A DNA stretch of 64,000 nucleotides, from positions 54,390 through 118,389 of the forward strand of contig JALQPE010001906.1 in NCBI GenBank assembly GCA_030407315.1, written 5' to 3'. Source of the DNA: Asparagopsis taxiformis. Lineage: Eukaryota; Rhodophyta; Florideophyceae; Bonnemaisoniales; Bonnemaisoniaceae. Each line of letters opens with the position of its first letter. Positions within the stretch are counted from its first letter, which is position 1. Under the pieces are notes generated by a model, which saw nothing but the letters and a program-made list of their open reading frames with translations, did no database searches and had not been told where the DNA came from. Both the position numbers and the translations under genes were made by a program. Of this stretch, positions 10,614-20,659 are shown piece by piece.

Positions 10614-13463
10614 ATGACACAACCACCCTCTCCACCCAATCAACCTCTCACCGCACCCTCCACACTCCCATCCCTTTCCCTCCCCACCCCCACCCATTTC
10701 GACATACCCCCACTCACCCACAACAACCTCTTACAATGGATCCACACTGTGGACAGCTTAGCAACTATCCACAATCTCCTTCCCTACCTTCATGGCCCAC
10801 AACCGCCTACCCCTGACGATCCAATCGCTCTCCACGAACACCATCACAAGATCGCACTCACCAGGCTGCTCATACTCCCACACCTCTCACAAGACATCCT
10901 CAAGACCATCAGCCCCACCCTCCTCAACAGCCCCCCAACTATCCTCTATCACTACCTCAAGGACAAGTTATCAATAATACCTCCTCAACATTCTGAAGCA
11001 AACCTCCGGCGACGAGCAAACGAGCTAAAGCACAAACCTGGAACTCCTATCCAAAACTACATCGATCAGCATAATGAGCTACGTGACATCATGTTACACT
11101 CCGCATTCCCAAACATTGATGACGACCAAACAACCATACAATTCGTCCTAAATGGTTTGCATCACCTCCCCGAATGGTACTCTCTACTAAGAGAACTGGC
11201 CAACTTCCACAACTTTCACGACGGAAGACGTCCATCCCTGGAACTCGTCTATAACATGCTTGTAGAGCATGAAAAAGCTACTCCCACACCCCACACTCCC
11301 TCATCACCACACCAAATTCCCTCACCGACATACCAATCGATCAACCCTCACACACCCCATTACCCCCCTCCGTCCCAACCGCCCTATCAACCTAACACAA
11401 CCCCCCTCCCCCGCCACCAGTGGTACCCATCACTCCGAGCACAACACAAACCGAAATACACCTCAACACAACCAAGACCCACGCTTGCCACACATATTCC
11501 CGCCCCGCATGGCTACCACGGCCAATGGTGTACCCTCCACGGCACCGCGACCCATTCAACTCTATCCTGCTACACCAGACGAAATCTCCTTCAGAAACAA
11601 AATGCGCGCAACAAAACGGCTCGTGCAACTCACAACGCACATGCCGTAGCCTCACTTCCCCAAAACATGGATCACTACACTCCGCACTATATGCACTCAC
11701 CTATCCACAGCACCGAACCCCACTACGTCATCGCGCCTCACACACCACCGACCATATACCAATTACCACAGTCCTCCCATGCGTCACCACTACCACAACA
11801 GGATGACGGCACCCACATATCATCCGATTACCAGCATGAACAAAATATGACAGACAGTACAATAAATGGCTCCTCCACTTCTTCATACTTACTGGACTCT
11901 GGCGCTATACCGACGCATTTACGTCACCCACAACCGACTATGACCCCACACACCAATCCCTCCATAACGGCCAACGGCGACCATACGCTCACAACACATC
12001 AAGGACCAGCCACCATCCGTGTTAACAACGACACAACATTCAACATACCTCAAGCAGTATGTCTCCCCAACGCACCTCACAACCTCCTTTCAGTAGGCCA
12101 GCTCACATCCAATCACGATGTTGTTTTCCAAAAACAAGCTGCATACATAACAAGGCCACAACCTCCTCCACCCCCAGGGATCACCCAAGCCAAAGCCACA
12201 AGACAAAACGGGCTTTATTTCCTCACTACTACTCGTGGCATCAAGCGCAAACGCGACCACTCACATACTACCAAAAGACCCCCCACAACCCACTTTATCT
12301 CCCAATGTCATGGCATACGCACTCTTCGACCGCCGGATACCTCTGGCAAACCCCCTACACAACCGCGGAACACATCCCAGAGGCCACACACCACCGTGCC
12401 CAAACCATTCCGCGCTGCAACACGCCATATCGCACGCACTAAAAATCGCGTTTCCCATATCCCGCCTTCTAATTTCCGTCAACCTCCCAGCAAGCGTCTA
12501 CCCCCTCCACAAAGAACCATCCTCAACCCCAGTCCCTCATCACGCAGAACAAATACGCAACAACCTACCACCGCTATACAGGTAAACCGCACCAAACCAA
12601 CTGCTAGCCCACCCTCACCATCCCCGTCAACTAAACCCTTTTCGATACCCTCCCAACCCACCCCTTCCCGGTCTCTTCCACGAACACAAAACATCGCCCC
12701 TGCCACACACACTAACAAGACACTTCAACCAATGCCCACACAGCAAGTCACACCTTCAATTGTATTACAAAAACCACACACACGCACTGTCCAGGACTAT
12801 CATAATTGGCACCTTCGTCTTGGCCACTTACACCCCTCACGCATCCATCAACTAGCCATCAAAGGACTTGTCACTGGCCTCCCCAATACCTTGAAAGAAC
12901 CACCGCCAAAAATTACCTGCACTGGATGCGCAGTTGGTAAACAAGTGTCAGCCCCTTTCCATTCCAGACCACGTATAGCCTCTCTGTGTTCCCACATCCA
13001 CACTGACATATGCGGGCCATTTCGAGTCGAATCTCTCGACAAAAACCTATACTTTGCAACGTTCATAGACGAATTCAGCCGATACCTCCATGTTCACATT
13101 GCACCACGCAAAAATCTGGCGGCAGCATACATCAAAGACTTCATATCACATATACACCACACTACCCCATATCGCATAACTGACATCACCATGGACAATG
13201 GCCGCGAATACTTCTCCAAAGACCTCCAAACCTTCTACAACCAAAATCATGTCGCTACGCACCCCACCACACCCTATACACCGCAAGAGAATTCCTTAGC
13301 CGAAAGAGTCAACCGAACTCTTCTAGAAACTGTCCGCTCAATGCTCCACTCCTCCAAACTGCCACACCACCTCTGGGATTATGCACTACGCGCCGCCACT
13401 GAGCATCACAATCACGCCCCCCCATTCAGCCCATGGCCAAACTCCCATATCACTCTGGACTAA
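10614..13463 (+). CDS. copia element 1 Gag-protease-integrase
   Basis: A 949-residue first part of the copia polyprotein. The Gag region (about residues 1-300) is Pro/His/Thr-rich with a UBN2-like helical core. A copia-type degenerate zinc motif C-x2-H-x4-H-x4-C lies at about 304-318. The aspartic protease site DSGA is near 427. The GAG-pre-integrase zinc finger (HLRLGH...CTGC) covers about 730-772. The integrase core D,D-35-E uses Asp in TDICGPF (about 798), Asp in MDNGREY (about 860) and Glu in ENSLAERVN (892). The frame runs off into non-homologous residues at about 13,424 and stops at 13,461-13,463; the homologous continuation lies in the next frame. Composition is C/A-rich and unlike the host genes. 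Confidence 0.92.
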   Translation: MTQPPSPPNQPLTAPSTLPSLSLPTPTHFDIPPLTHNNLLQWIHTVDSLATIHNLLPYLHGPQPPTPDDPIALHEHHHKIALTRLLILPHLSQDILKTISPTLLNSPPTILYHYLKDKLSIIPPQHSEANLRRRANELKHKPGTPIQNYIDQHNELRDIMLHSAFPNIDDDQTTIQFVLNGLHHLPEWYSLLRELANFHNFHDGRRPSLELVYNMLVEHEKATPTPHTPSSPHQIPSPTYQSINPHTPHYPPPSQPPYQPNTTPLPRHQWYPSLRAQHKPKYTSTQPRPTLATHIPAPHGYHGQWCTLHGTATHSTLSCYTRRNLLQKQNARNKTARATHNAHAVASLPQNMDHYTPHYMHSPIHSTEPHYVIAPHTPPTIYQLPQSSHASPLPQQDDGTHISSDYQHEQNMTDSTINGSSTSSYLLDSGAIPTHLRHPQPTMTPHTNPSITANGDHTLTTHQGPATIRVNNDTTFNIPQAVCLPNAPHNLLSVGQLTSNHDVVFQKQAAYITRPQPPPPPGITQAKATRQNGLYFLTTTRGIKRKRDHSHTTKRPPTTHFISQCHGIRTLRPPDTSGKPPTQPRNTSQRPHTTVPKPFRAATRHIARTKNRVSHIPPSNFRQPPSKRLPPPQRTILNPSPSSRRTNTQQPTTAIQVNRTKPTASPPSPSPSTKPFSIPSQPTPSRSLPRTQNIAPATHTNKTLQPMPTQQVTPSIVLQKPHTRTVQDYHNWHLRLGHLHPSRIHQLAIKGLVTGLPNTLKEPPPKITCTGCAVGKQVSAPFHSRPRIASLCSHIHTDICGPFRVESLDKNLYFATFIDEFSRYLHVHIAPRKNLAAAYIKDFISHIHHTTPYRITDITMDNGREYFSKDLQTFYNQNHVATHPTTPYTPQENSLAERVNRTLLETVRSMLHSSKLPHHLWDYALRAATEHHNHAPPFSPWPNSHITLD

Positions 13464-15438
13464 TTCCATTCCCGACGTCTCAAATTTTCTCCCATTTGGC
13501 CAATCTGGTTTCGTCTACAACCGCCAGCCCCTCACCAAACTGCAACCCAGAGCGACATTACTGCAATACATAGGTCGTTATGATGCCAATCACTACTATG
13601 TATACGACAAATCTACCTGCACAGTGTCACGATGCAGGGTTCACGACTTCAAGCTGTATGATCCGCATACCGACCCGACTAAAACGATACCAACCCATCC
13701 ACACACATACCAAGCACATCATACAGCACAACTCCTTCCGCACCCTACGTTTACATCACCCAAAACACTCTCTGAAGCCCGCAATGCGCCCGATAGTGCG
13801 GAATGGGCAAAGTCATGGAACGCAGAACTCGATAACCTCGAACATAGAGGCACGATTACATATGTTCCACGCTCCTCCATACCACCAACAACCAAAATTC
13901 TCCCCTACAAAACAGTGCTAAAAACTAAGACAGATTCTAATGGCAACCCCATATCCAGAAAAACACGCTGCAACGTTCGCGGCGACCTCCAGAAACCACA
14001 TGAACATTACGACCCTGATTCCATATCCTCCCCCGTCGCAGATCGTGATGCAATACGCGTCGCTCTCGCATTGGCCGCTGCACACGGATATGACGCGCAC
14101 CATTGGGATTTAGAAGCAGCGTTTCTCCACGAATCATTCAACGACTCCCAGACAATATACATTCATCAGCCCCCGCGCTTCGATGGAACCATAAAGTATC
14201 CCGGTTGCGTTGGCAAACTCACTGGAAATATGTACGGCGCACGTCAGGCATGCCACATATTCTCTCAAGGACTCTCTAAACACCTTCAGCTGACCAACTT
14301 CACTCGACTCTCAAGTGACAGTAGCACGTATTTATTAACGTCAACAACTGACGCACGCAAATTCGTATTTTTCGTCATCACCGTGGATGATTTCCTAGTC
14401 ATTTCCAATGACTCCGAACTACGCGACCACGCTAAACAACATATTCAAACCAAGTATCTCCTTAAAGACTTGGGCCCAGTCGATCACATACTGGGATGGA
14501 AAGTAGTACGCACACCCGAGTCTATAACTATCTCACAGCCAGCCTATATATCACAAATACTTCACAAGTTCGGTATGGAAAACTGCAGACCGGCATCAAC
14601 ACCAATGGCATCCACATTACTATCCCAAACAGACAATGACAAACCCCTGGACACAAAGATACACAACTATCACGGCCTTATCGGCAGTCTGCGGTATTTG
14701 GCTGACTCAACTCGGCCAGATATTGCATTCATCACCGGCTACCTTGGTCGTTTTGCACACAAACCAAAACAATCTCACTGGACTGCTGCAATACGAGTCC
14801 TTCAATATCTAAGCGGCACGAAAGAACAAGGCATATCCTACTCCTCAAAACACACATCAAACCTCGAGGCATATTCAGACAGCGATTTCGCAGCCTGTGC
14901 CGACACAAGACGGTCCACAACTGGAACATATATAACTTATAATGGCTCACCTATAGCATGGCAATCAAAACGCCAACGATTCATCGCACCCAGCACATGG
15001 GCAGCCGAGTACGTGGCTGGCTATCACACCGGACAACATGTCCTATGCATCAGAAACTTACTGGCCGATCTCCGACATCCTGAAAACAATCCAACCACAA
15101 TTTACATGGACAACATGAGTGCCATTACAACGGCAAACACGGACCACCCTACGCCTAAATCAAAACACCTTGACGTCAAATACCATTTCCTGAAAGAACT
15201 CATTAACCGCAAACAAGTCAAACTAGAATATACACCGTCACAAAAGAATGCAGCAGACATGCTCACAAAAGCGTTAAAGCCGGCTCAATATCGCCACAAT
15301 ATCTCACAACTCCGACTCTCGCCGGACACGGCGCGCGGCGACTGTCGGATGATCAAACCTTCTCCGCACCGTGCCCAGCAAGACTCGTTGTCGGATGATC
15401 ATCCCAACATTACAGCATATCCAATTACAGTACACTAG
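13381..15438 (+). CDS. copia element 1 reverse transcriptase-RNase H
   Basis: The second part of the copia polyprotein, homologous from about 13,424 onward; the upstream ATG at 13,381 overlaps the integrase in another frame and is unlikely to be a true start. The integrase C-terminal GKPDVS-like region (TPISLWTNSIPDVS) comes first. The RT palm follows with HWDLEAAFLH (about residue 241) and the catalytic VDDF (about 335, replacing the usual YVDDL). RNase H follows with YSDSDFAACADTRRST (about 498), WAAEYVAG and DNMSA. The frame shift relative to the first part sits at the run of seven C residues at 13,417-13,423, and one extra C would explain it. The ORF ends inside the 3' LTR. Confidence 0.92.
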   Translation: MHYAPPLSITITPPHSAHGQTPISLWTNSIPDVSNFLPFGQSGFVYNRQPLTKLQPRATLLQYIGRYDANHYYVYDKSTCTVSRCRVHDFKLYDPHTDPTKTIPTHPHTYQAHHTAQLLPHPTFTSPKTLSEARNAPDSAEWAKSWNAELDNLEHRGTITYVPRSSIPPTTKILPYKTVLKTKTDSNGNPISRKTRCNVRGDLQKPHEHYDPDSISSPVADRDAIRVALALAAAHGYDAHHWDLEAAFLHESFNDSQTIYIHQPPRFDGTIKYPGCVGKLTGNMYGARQACHIFSQGLSKHLQLTNFTRLSSDSSTYLLTSTTDARKFVFFVITVDDFLVISNDSELRDHAKQHIQTKYLLKDLGPVDHILGWKVVRTPESITISQPAYISQILHKFGMENCRPASTPMASTLLSQTDNDKPLDTKIHNYHGLIGSLRYLADSTRPDIAFITGYLGRFAHKPKQSHWTAAIRVLQYLSGTKEQGISYSSKHTSNLEAYSDSDFAACADTRRSTTGTYITYNGSPIAWQSKRQRFIAPSTWAAEYVAGYHTGQHVLCIRNLLADLRHPENNPTTIYMDNMSAITTANTDHPTPKSKHLDVKYHFLKELINRKQVKLEYTPSQKNAADMLTKALKPAQYRHNISQLRLSPDTARGDCRMIKPSPHRAQQDSLSDDHPNITAYPITVH

Positions 15439-15514
15439 CAAGAGTATTTAAACCGTCTCAAGGACGACGATCAAACAATAAAATGCATGAGCATCCAACG
15501 ACGAACATTCAACA
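15389..15514 (+). repeat. 3' LTR of copia element 1
   Basis: Identical over 126 bp to the 5' LTR and followed by the ACAAC target copy. A partial copy of the LTR start (TGTCGGATGATCA) also occurs 46 bp upstream, at 15,343-15,355. Confidence 0.95.
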
Positions 15515-15825
15515 ACAACTATGAATTTACCGGATCGCGCTTCGAATATTCACCGAATGGGACATACCGCTAAGGCACATCATCTTCCATTATTGCCACC
15601 GTGGAGGGCAATGTGCGTGGAGCCCATTACATCGGAAGGACTCACGAGATGTGTGTAGCAGCGTGAGTGCAACTCATTCTCCAATACGTCTCGTGAGAAA
15701 CGAGTTACGTCCGTCAGACGTGATCGCTCGATTTTTTCAATTTCAAGTATTTTCAGAGGAACAGCGAATCAGCACTGCCATGATCTCCAATTGCAATGAC
15801 ACGCTCCGGAAGATGCGGCCAACGC
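15515..15825 (+). pseudogene. Middle segment of the interrupted WD40-like remnant
   Basis: With element 1 removed, ...PYLVYN at 10,239 continues here as YEFTGSRFEYSPNGTYR, then a TAA, then GTSSSIIATVEGNVRG. A GTGAGT donor near 15,663 and a pyrimidine-rich TTTTCAG acceptor near 15,757 suggest a former intron of about 95 bp. The segment is cut at 15,825 by copia element 2. Confidence 0.35.
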
Positions 15826-16194
15826 TTTGAAACGAAAGGTAACAGTTCGCTGTATCTCTTAGTTGAATCGGTTGCAGAGCCTGATTGTTGGTTTGTCGAG
15901 GTAGCTCTTGGGGAGGCTGCTGCAATGAACAGAGCAGAATGATCATGTCTCTGCTTTTACTAATCTAAGCTGCGTATTTATGTCTAACTTTATGGGTAGC
16001 AGAAGTTCTTGGGTAGCAACAGCAACAACGGGTAGATCGCATTACTGCAACTTAAAGTATATTACGTGTCAGTCTGTTTTTGATGACACGCAATGTGGAC
16101 AAGCAATTAACAAATGATGAAACTGCGACAAGGAATCATGCCCTGGTCCAATCACAGATAGACATGAAATGGAGAGCAGTTCATACGTTTCATA
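15826..16194 (-). repeat. 3' LTR of copia element 2
   Basis: 369 bp, identical to the copy at 20,660-21,028. On the minus strand it follows a purine-rich tract at about 16,195-16,210. Confidence 0.93.
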
Positions 16195-16222
16195 TTCACC
16201 CTTTTTCAGTGATTCGCCAACA

Positions 16223-19200
16223 CTATCCTAATGAGGCTTGTGAACTGCGAGCCTGGGCTTCAGGGAAGGAGAATGGCATCTCAGCAGAGAACATTAGTAA
16301 TTGTAGTGGTAACGCAAGTGGACTGTTCCACTTAGTGAGTGGATCACTCAAGTTGCACTTGCCAGGTATCCAGATCATTTTGCTTATATTACGGGTCTCA
16401 AACTCGTATCGAATGACTGAAATATCACCACGAATGCTTTTGTCATTTGCTCCATGACAAGTTGAAAGGGTATCGAATAAGTCTTTTGAGTCAACGCAAA
16501 TTATCAAATCGATATTCATGTGCAGCAGTTTTTCATATGCTTTGACAAGTATCTTCCCTTCGTCAATTCCAGCACCAGCTGCCAAAGTTTCTGCAGCAGC
16601 TGTAGAGCGAACAGGGCGTCTAGATTTTGCAGAAGACCAGTGAATAAGGTGTATGGTATTACCTTCAGATAGAGGGCCAAATAGTAGTCCTGCAACAAAT
16701 CCAAGTTGTCCTGATTCGGCTGGGACACTGGCGTCGGTGAATACAACAACTGAGAGCTCAACTCTAGAGCCAGTAGTAGGAGTTTTATATTTGATTAGAC
16801 TGCCAAACTTTTTCAAGACACGGAGCATATTATTTTGGGATATGAGATCATGTACGGTGGGGTTTGAACCCTTTTGTTGTAGATAGCTGGAAGCAAAGGA
16901 ACAAAGCGGACTTGCAGTTACGCCGAGCCAACCAATAGAGCCATTCATAGATCGGAAGGCTGTAAGTTCTATTGCGTTGAGGCTGTCATCCTGCTGTTTC
17001 CTTCTCTGGCGGTCAATAACATGATGACCAATAGAATTCAGCTTTTCATCTCCGGTTAATGTTATGATATTATCGTCGTCGTGTTGTATATCAAGTCCAA
17101 AGAACTTAAAAATTCCTGGACTGTAAACAATAGTACCAAGATCATACCTCTTTTCTGCTCGTTCGACCAATAGCTGAAGGTCAGTGCGAGCACCGGCAAA
17201 TAGAAAATCATCAACAACTTTGATGGAAACCATTTTGAGGCCACTATCAGTTGCAAAGTAAAAGAGCTGGGGGATGTACGCAAGTTGTACGAATCCAATA
17301 TCAACTAGGAACTGATCACTGTGATCCTGCCACTTCGCGTTCGCATTTGCAAGCCCATAAGAGGCTGTTAATAACAGCCAATAGAACAATCGATTGCTAG
17401 ATTCTCGCGGTGGTACGACGTATACATCGCGTGTAGCTGGGCCTGTCTGCAAAAATGCTGACTTGACGTCTATTTTGACCAAACACCAGTGAAATATGGT
17501 GCAAATGGACAGCAGGGTTCGCAAACCAACAGGGGGACAGGACGCAGAGTCAGTACGCAACATGTGCTTGTCTCTGTCCTTGTTACCATGAGGTGCAATT
17601 CTGGCTTTCAAAATGCGTGAGCCATCATCGAGTGTTTTGACCTTGTACAACACATGACTCCTGATAATATTGGAATTGTCCGGTACTTTCGATACATGTA
17701 CCTCTTTGACAGTTTTCTTAAAAGATGACTCTTCTCTGCCGCAGGCGTTTTGAGTAACAAATTGGGGTAGGTCCTGAGCTTGGTTGAGGAGGAATTCTTT
17801 TCCACCAAACCGGTTATGATATATTTCAGTAGCGCTTTTTTCATGACTGGTCAATTCTGTACCAGGAACAACTGTGATCTCATTGGATGTCAACGTGCTG
17901 GTGTTACCAATAGTATCATATTTCCAGACTTCGTTGGACATATCTAGTGTTTCAGTTTGTCCATCATCGTACAGTATCTTGTATTTCCCACTTCTTGCGA
18001 AATGTTTGGAGACTGTCCCTTTGTAATACTGATTATCGTCCGGCCAATATATAGCGACTTTATCACCAACAGCAGGTGGATGTGGTTGGCGAGTAATGGT
18101 CGCAGTATTGTCATCAGCCATATCAAAATCAGCATCATATGTTCGAGTTATCATACGTGAGTCTGGCTGTGTTTCTATTGTGTCAAGATGAGATTGAATG
18201 TCATCATCCAGCTCATCAAGGTTGGATTGTATGGCAACTGCCAATGGGCTCTCAGAAATGGCCGGTCTGATATCTTCAACGGCTGCATGTATTTCATTCC
18301 CGTCTTTTCCAGGCAAGCGTACAGTCCTATTCTGGTGATCATACCCAAGAACTGTCTTGGGATCAGACCACTTACCACGTTTCTCTCTCGAACGTTTTAT
18401 AAAAACTTCAACGGTGTCTCCTGGGTGTATCGGTGTTTCTGAAATTGATTTGGATTTCAGGATGAGCATTAATTTCCGTTTGGCAAGAAGCTTTTTCTGG
18501 GCTTCAGCGAGATCAGCGGGTACAGTGATGAAACTATTACCTGGTACAACTGGTCTAGTGTACCCTTTTGCAAGTTCGTGGGCACTTAGAACATTATTAC
18601 CGTATAGATCATTTGAAATCCGAAAAGTTTGCTGAACAAGCAGAGCGGCTGTAGTATCTGCGTTGGCAGATTGTAACCTCAAGTAAATGTCTCGTAGAAT
18701 GCGGTGTTTAGATTCGATAGCATTCTTGTTATGACGTCTAGCAGGGAGCGGTGCAGTTTGACACCCAATATCTTGCAAGTATTTTGTAAATTCAATGCCT
18801 TTGAATCCAGGATCGAAAAGAACTTTCGTCGGTGCCCAGAATTGGGACACCCAATGCGCTTCAAAGGCAGTAAAAGCCTGTAGCATTGACGTATCAGGGA
18901 CAAGTGTCCCAACAGAATAACGGGAGGCAGAATCCATGGCGTGGAAGATACAGGCACGATCAATGAATAGATGGTCAACACATACGAGGTCATTGAACTC
19001 TCGCGACATAGAACTTAGTGAGACCTTTCTCATTCCTGTAGGCTCGCTCGTGTGCTTACAGCTCTTACACGTTTCGATAGTTTGCGCAAGATATCTCTTT
19101 GTATCTTCATTCCATATTCCATTCCGATCTAAGAGAGTCTTGATATCATTGTAAGACGAATGTCCACATACATGTCGGTGAACAATATCAATTATCGGCT

Positions 19201-20656
19201 TCAGCTTATCAAAGCTAAGCTTCAACTTTTCACCAATAGGAAGCTGTGCAGTAGCACAATAAAATGACTTGTCAACGTAATCAGAACTTATGTGTTCAGC
19301 ACTTATGAACTTCTCATAGGCTATGTATGAGTGCATGTCTTCGTCAATTAACGGAATGAAGTCGCGATCACCAGATGCAGTGTACAGTGGCAATTCTAAT
19401 ATATTGCAGCCATCATAAATCAGATTGCATTTGCGTACAATATTCCGCCCAATAACCCACTGGGACGATCCATCAATGACGAGATGTCGTACAGATACTG
19501 CAGTACCGGAATTTGATCGCAATGTAAGTAGAACAGAACCAATTATTTCTCTTGAATCGGAGCTGTGCGAACCTGAACCGTACTGCCAGAATGGCCGATC
19601 TGCAACTGAGTCTGGTAATGGATCAAATTCTCCATTCCAGTCTGGTGCAATAATAGGTTGGATAAGCTGGAATTCTTTCATTCCAATACCACTGTAAGGG
19701 GCTGCATTATCGACAAGTGGCCCTCTGAACTGTAGCGGGTATTGCGCGTCATTTGTCGGTAAGGTAGCCATATTAAACGTGATTGAAGAGCTTTTCGGCC
19801 TTGATGGCGGATTAGCACTAGAGGAGGATCCGCTCTTCTTACTTGAATTGAATTTTTCAGGATCAGACAAATGATCAATGGCCCAATGTCCAATCTGCTT
19901 GCATTTACGGCAGCGGCTTTTCGATTTTAGATCAGCAAGCTCACTTGGGCTGAGCTTCTTCTTGTTCCTATGCATTCCAGAAGCGTGCACATGCAAGGGT
20001 GTATCATTCTGCTGCCCTTTCGGCTTGTCACATTGACGGATGACCGACGCAATAGACTCATACGATAGTGATTTCAAGAAATCATCCGTTGTGCTCGACG
20101 CAGAAAGTGATGCATCACGAGGGGCAGACGATGCCAGCACAGAAATTCTCTGGTTGCTGTCGACAGACGAATTGGCGAGTAGCATGAATGCTACAAGCGA
20201 CTCTGGTAGCTTAGAAGTCGTAGCATTAGAGTTGAATTTCGATGTTTTTGCTTCAAAACGTCTCTCAAAGTTTCGAAAGGATTCTGTTGCAGCACGTTTT
20301 GTGTTCAGTAGTTCCAGAAAGTCATTGTAGACTTCGCTTATGACAGCTAGAGCATCACGTTTGTGTATAGCATTCACAATAGCTTCAGGACCTTCTTCGC
20401 TCTCGATCACATCAGAGCTGATTTGCATGCAAAGATCTCGTGCGCGTCCATACAACTGTGATTGTAACATGATTCCTTGCAAAGATGGTAGTATCTTTGC
20501 TGAATGATCATCTGGGAGCTTCCTATGGAACGTTCTCCACATTCGGACAGCTCTGGCATAATCTTCTTGATTACCTTTGCCATCTGTCCAGGGTACAGTC
20601 CTGGCATCCCACGAGAATCGCGGTCTAGAGGGTAGGTCGGCCGTATCTGGGCCCAT
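16223..20656 (-). CDS. copia element 2 Gag-Pol polyprotein with Tudor-like insert
   Basis: A 1,477-residue polyprotein in one frame. Gag fills the N-terminus. A zinc knuckle CRKCKQIGHWAIDH lies at about 248-262 (last ligand His where Cys is usual). The protease site is VIDGSSQW (about 392-400). The integrase zinc finger runs from H at about 495 to CKSC at about 530. The D,D,E core uses Asp in VCVDHLF (about 558), Asp in FDPGFKG (about 615) and Glu in NAIESKH (about 646). A segment at about 860-915 (VGDKVAIYWPDDNQYYKGTV...KILYDDGQTETL) has the Tudor/Agenet-like pattern. RT follows with IDVKSAFLQT (about 1063) and VVDDF (about 1148), and RNase H has FTDAS (about 1305) and CVDSKD. The ATG sits within the primer-binding site. 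Confidence 0.95.
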   Translation of the reverse strand: MGPDTADLPSRPRFSWDARTVPWTDGKGNQEDYARAVRMWRTFHRKLPDDHSAKILPSLQGIMLQSQLYGRARDLCMQISSDVIESEEGPEAIVNAIHKRDALAVISEVYNDFLELLNTKRAATESFRNFERRFEAKTSKFNSNATTSKLPESLVAFMLLANSSVDSNQRISVLASSAPRDASLSASSTTDDFLKSLSYESIASVIRQCDKPKGQQNDTPLHVHASGMHRNKKKLSPSELADLKSKSRCRKCKQIGHWAIDHLSDPEKFNSSKKSGSSSSANPPSRPKSSSITFNMATLPTNDAQYPLQFRGPLVDNAAPYSGIGMKEFQLIQPIIAPDWNGEFDPLPDSVADRPFWQYGSGSHSSDSREIIGSVLLTLRSNSGTAVSVRHLVIDGSSQWVIGRNIVRKCNLIYDGCNILELPLYTASGDRDFIPLIDEDMHSYIAYEKFISAEHISSDYVDKSFYCATAQLPIGEKLKLSFDKLKPIIDIVHRHVCGHSSYNDIKTLLDRNGIWNEDTKRYLAQTIETCKSCKHTSEPTGMRKVSLSSMSREFNDLVCVDHLFIDRACIFHAMDSASRYSVGTLVPDTSMLQAFTAFEAHWVSQFWAPTKVLFDPGFKGIEFTKYLQDIGCQTAPLPARRHNKNAIESKHRILRDIYLRLQSANADTTAALLVQQTFRISNDLYGNNVLSAHELAKGYTRPVVPGNSFITVPADLAEAQKKLLAKRKLMLILKSKSISETPIHPGDTVEVFIKRSREKRGKWSDPKTVLGYDHQNRTVRLPGKDGNEIHAAVEDIRPAISESPLAVAIQSNLDELDDDIQSHLDTIETQPDSRMITRTYDADFDMADDNTATITRQPHPPAVGDKVAIYWPDDNQYYKGTVSKHFARSGKYKILYDDGQTETLDMSNEVWKYDTIGNTSTLTSNEITVVPGTELTSHEKSATEIYHNRFGGKEFLLNQAQDLPQFVTQNACGREESSFKKTVKEVHVSKVPDNSNIIRSHVLYKVKTLDDGSRILKARIAPHGNKDRDKHMLRTDSASCPPVGLRTLLSICTIFHWCLVKIDVKSAFLQTGPATRDVYVVPPRESSNRLFYWLLLTASYGLANANAKWQDHSDQFLVDIGFVQLAYIPQLFYFATDSGLKMVSIKVVDDFLFAGARTDLQLLVERAEKRYDLGTIVYSPGIFKFFGLDIQHDDDNIITLTGDEKLNSIGHHVIDRQRRKQQDDSLNAIELTAFRSMNGSIGWLGVTASPLCSFASSYLQQKGSNPTVHDLISQNNMLRVLKKFGSLIKYKTPTTGSRVELSVVVFTDASVPAESGQLGFVAGLLFGPLSEGNTIHLIHWSSAKSRRPVRSTAAAETLAAGAGIDEGKILVKAYEKLLHMNIDLIICVDSKDLFDTLSTCHGANDKSIRGDISVIRYEFETRNISKMIWIPGKCNLSDPLTKWNSPLALPLQLLMFSAEMPFSFPEAQARSSQASLG

Positions 20657-20659
20657 AAC
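20643..20659 (-). promoter_or_regulatory. Primer-binding site of copia element 2 containing the start codon
   Basis: Directly after the 5' LTR the minus strand reads GTTATGGGCCCAGATAC. The complement CTGGGCCCATAAC matches the initiator tRNA-Met anticodon arm over 13 nt. The ATG inside this site is the first codon of the polyprotein. Confidence 0.8.

Larger units (their letters stand above)
10240..15514 (+). mobile_element. Ty1/copia LTR retrotransposon, element 1
   Basis: A 5,275-bp element with two identical 126-bp LTRs (10,240-10,365 and 15,389-15,514), TGT...ACA termini, and a 5-bp target duplication ACAAC at 10,235-10,239 and 15,515-15,519. Domain order is Gag, protease, integrase, reverse transcriptase, RNase H, which defines Ty1/copia. 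The LTRs are very short for a full-length element. Identical LTRs point to a recent insertion. The coding region is split into two frames at a run of seven C residues. No convincing polypurine tract is seen before the 3' LTR. Confidence 0.95.

Noticed and set aside
11392..11700. Antisense frame within the copia Gag region
   Set aside because: A shadow of the C/A-rich coding strand with no supporting motif.
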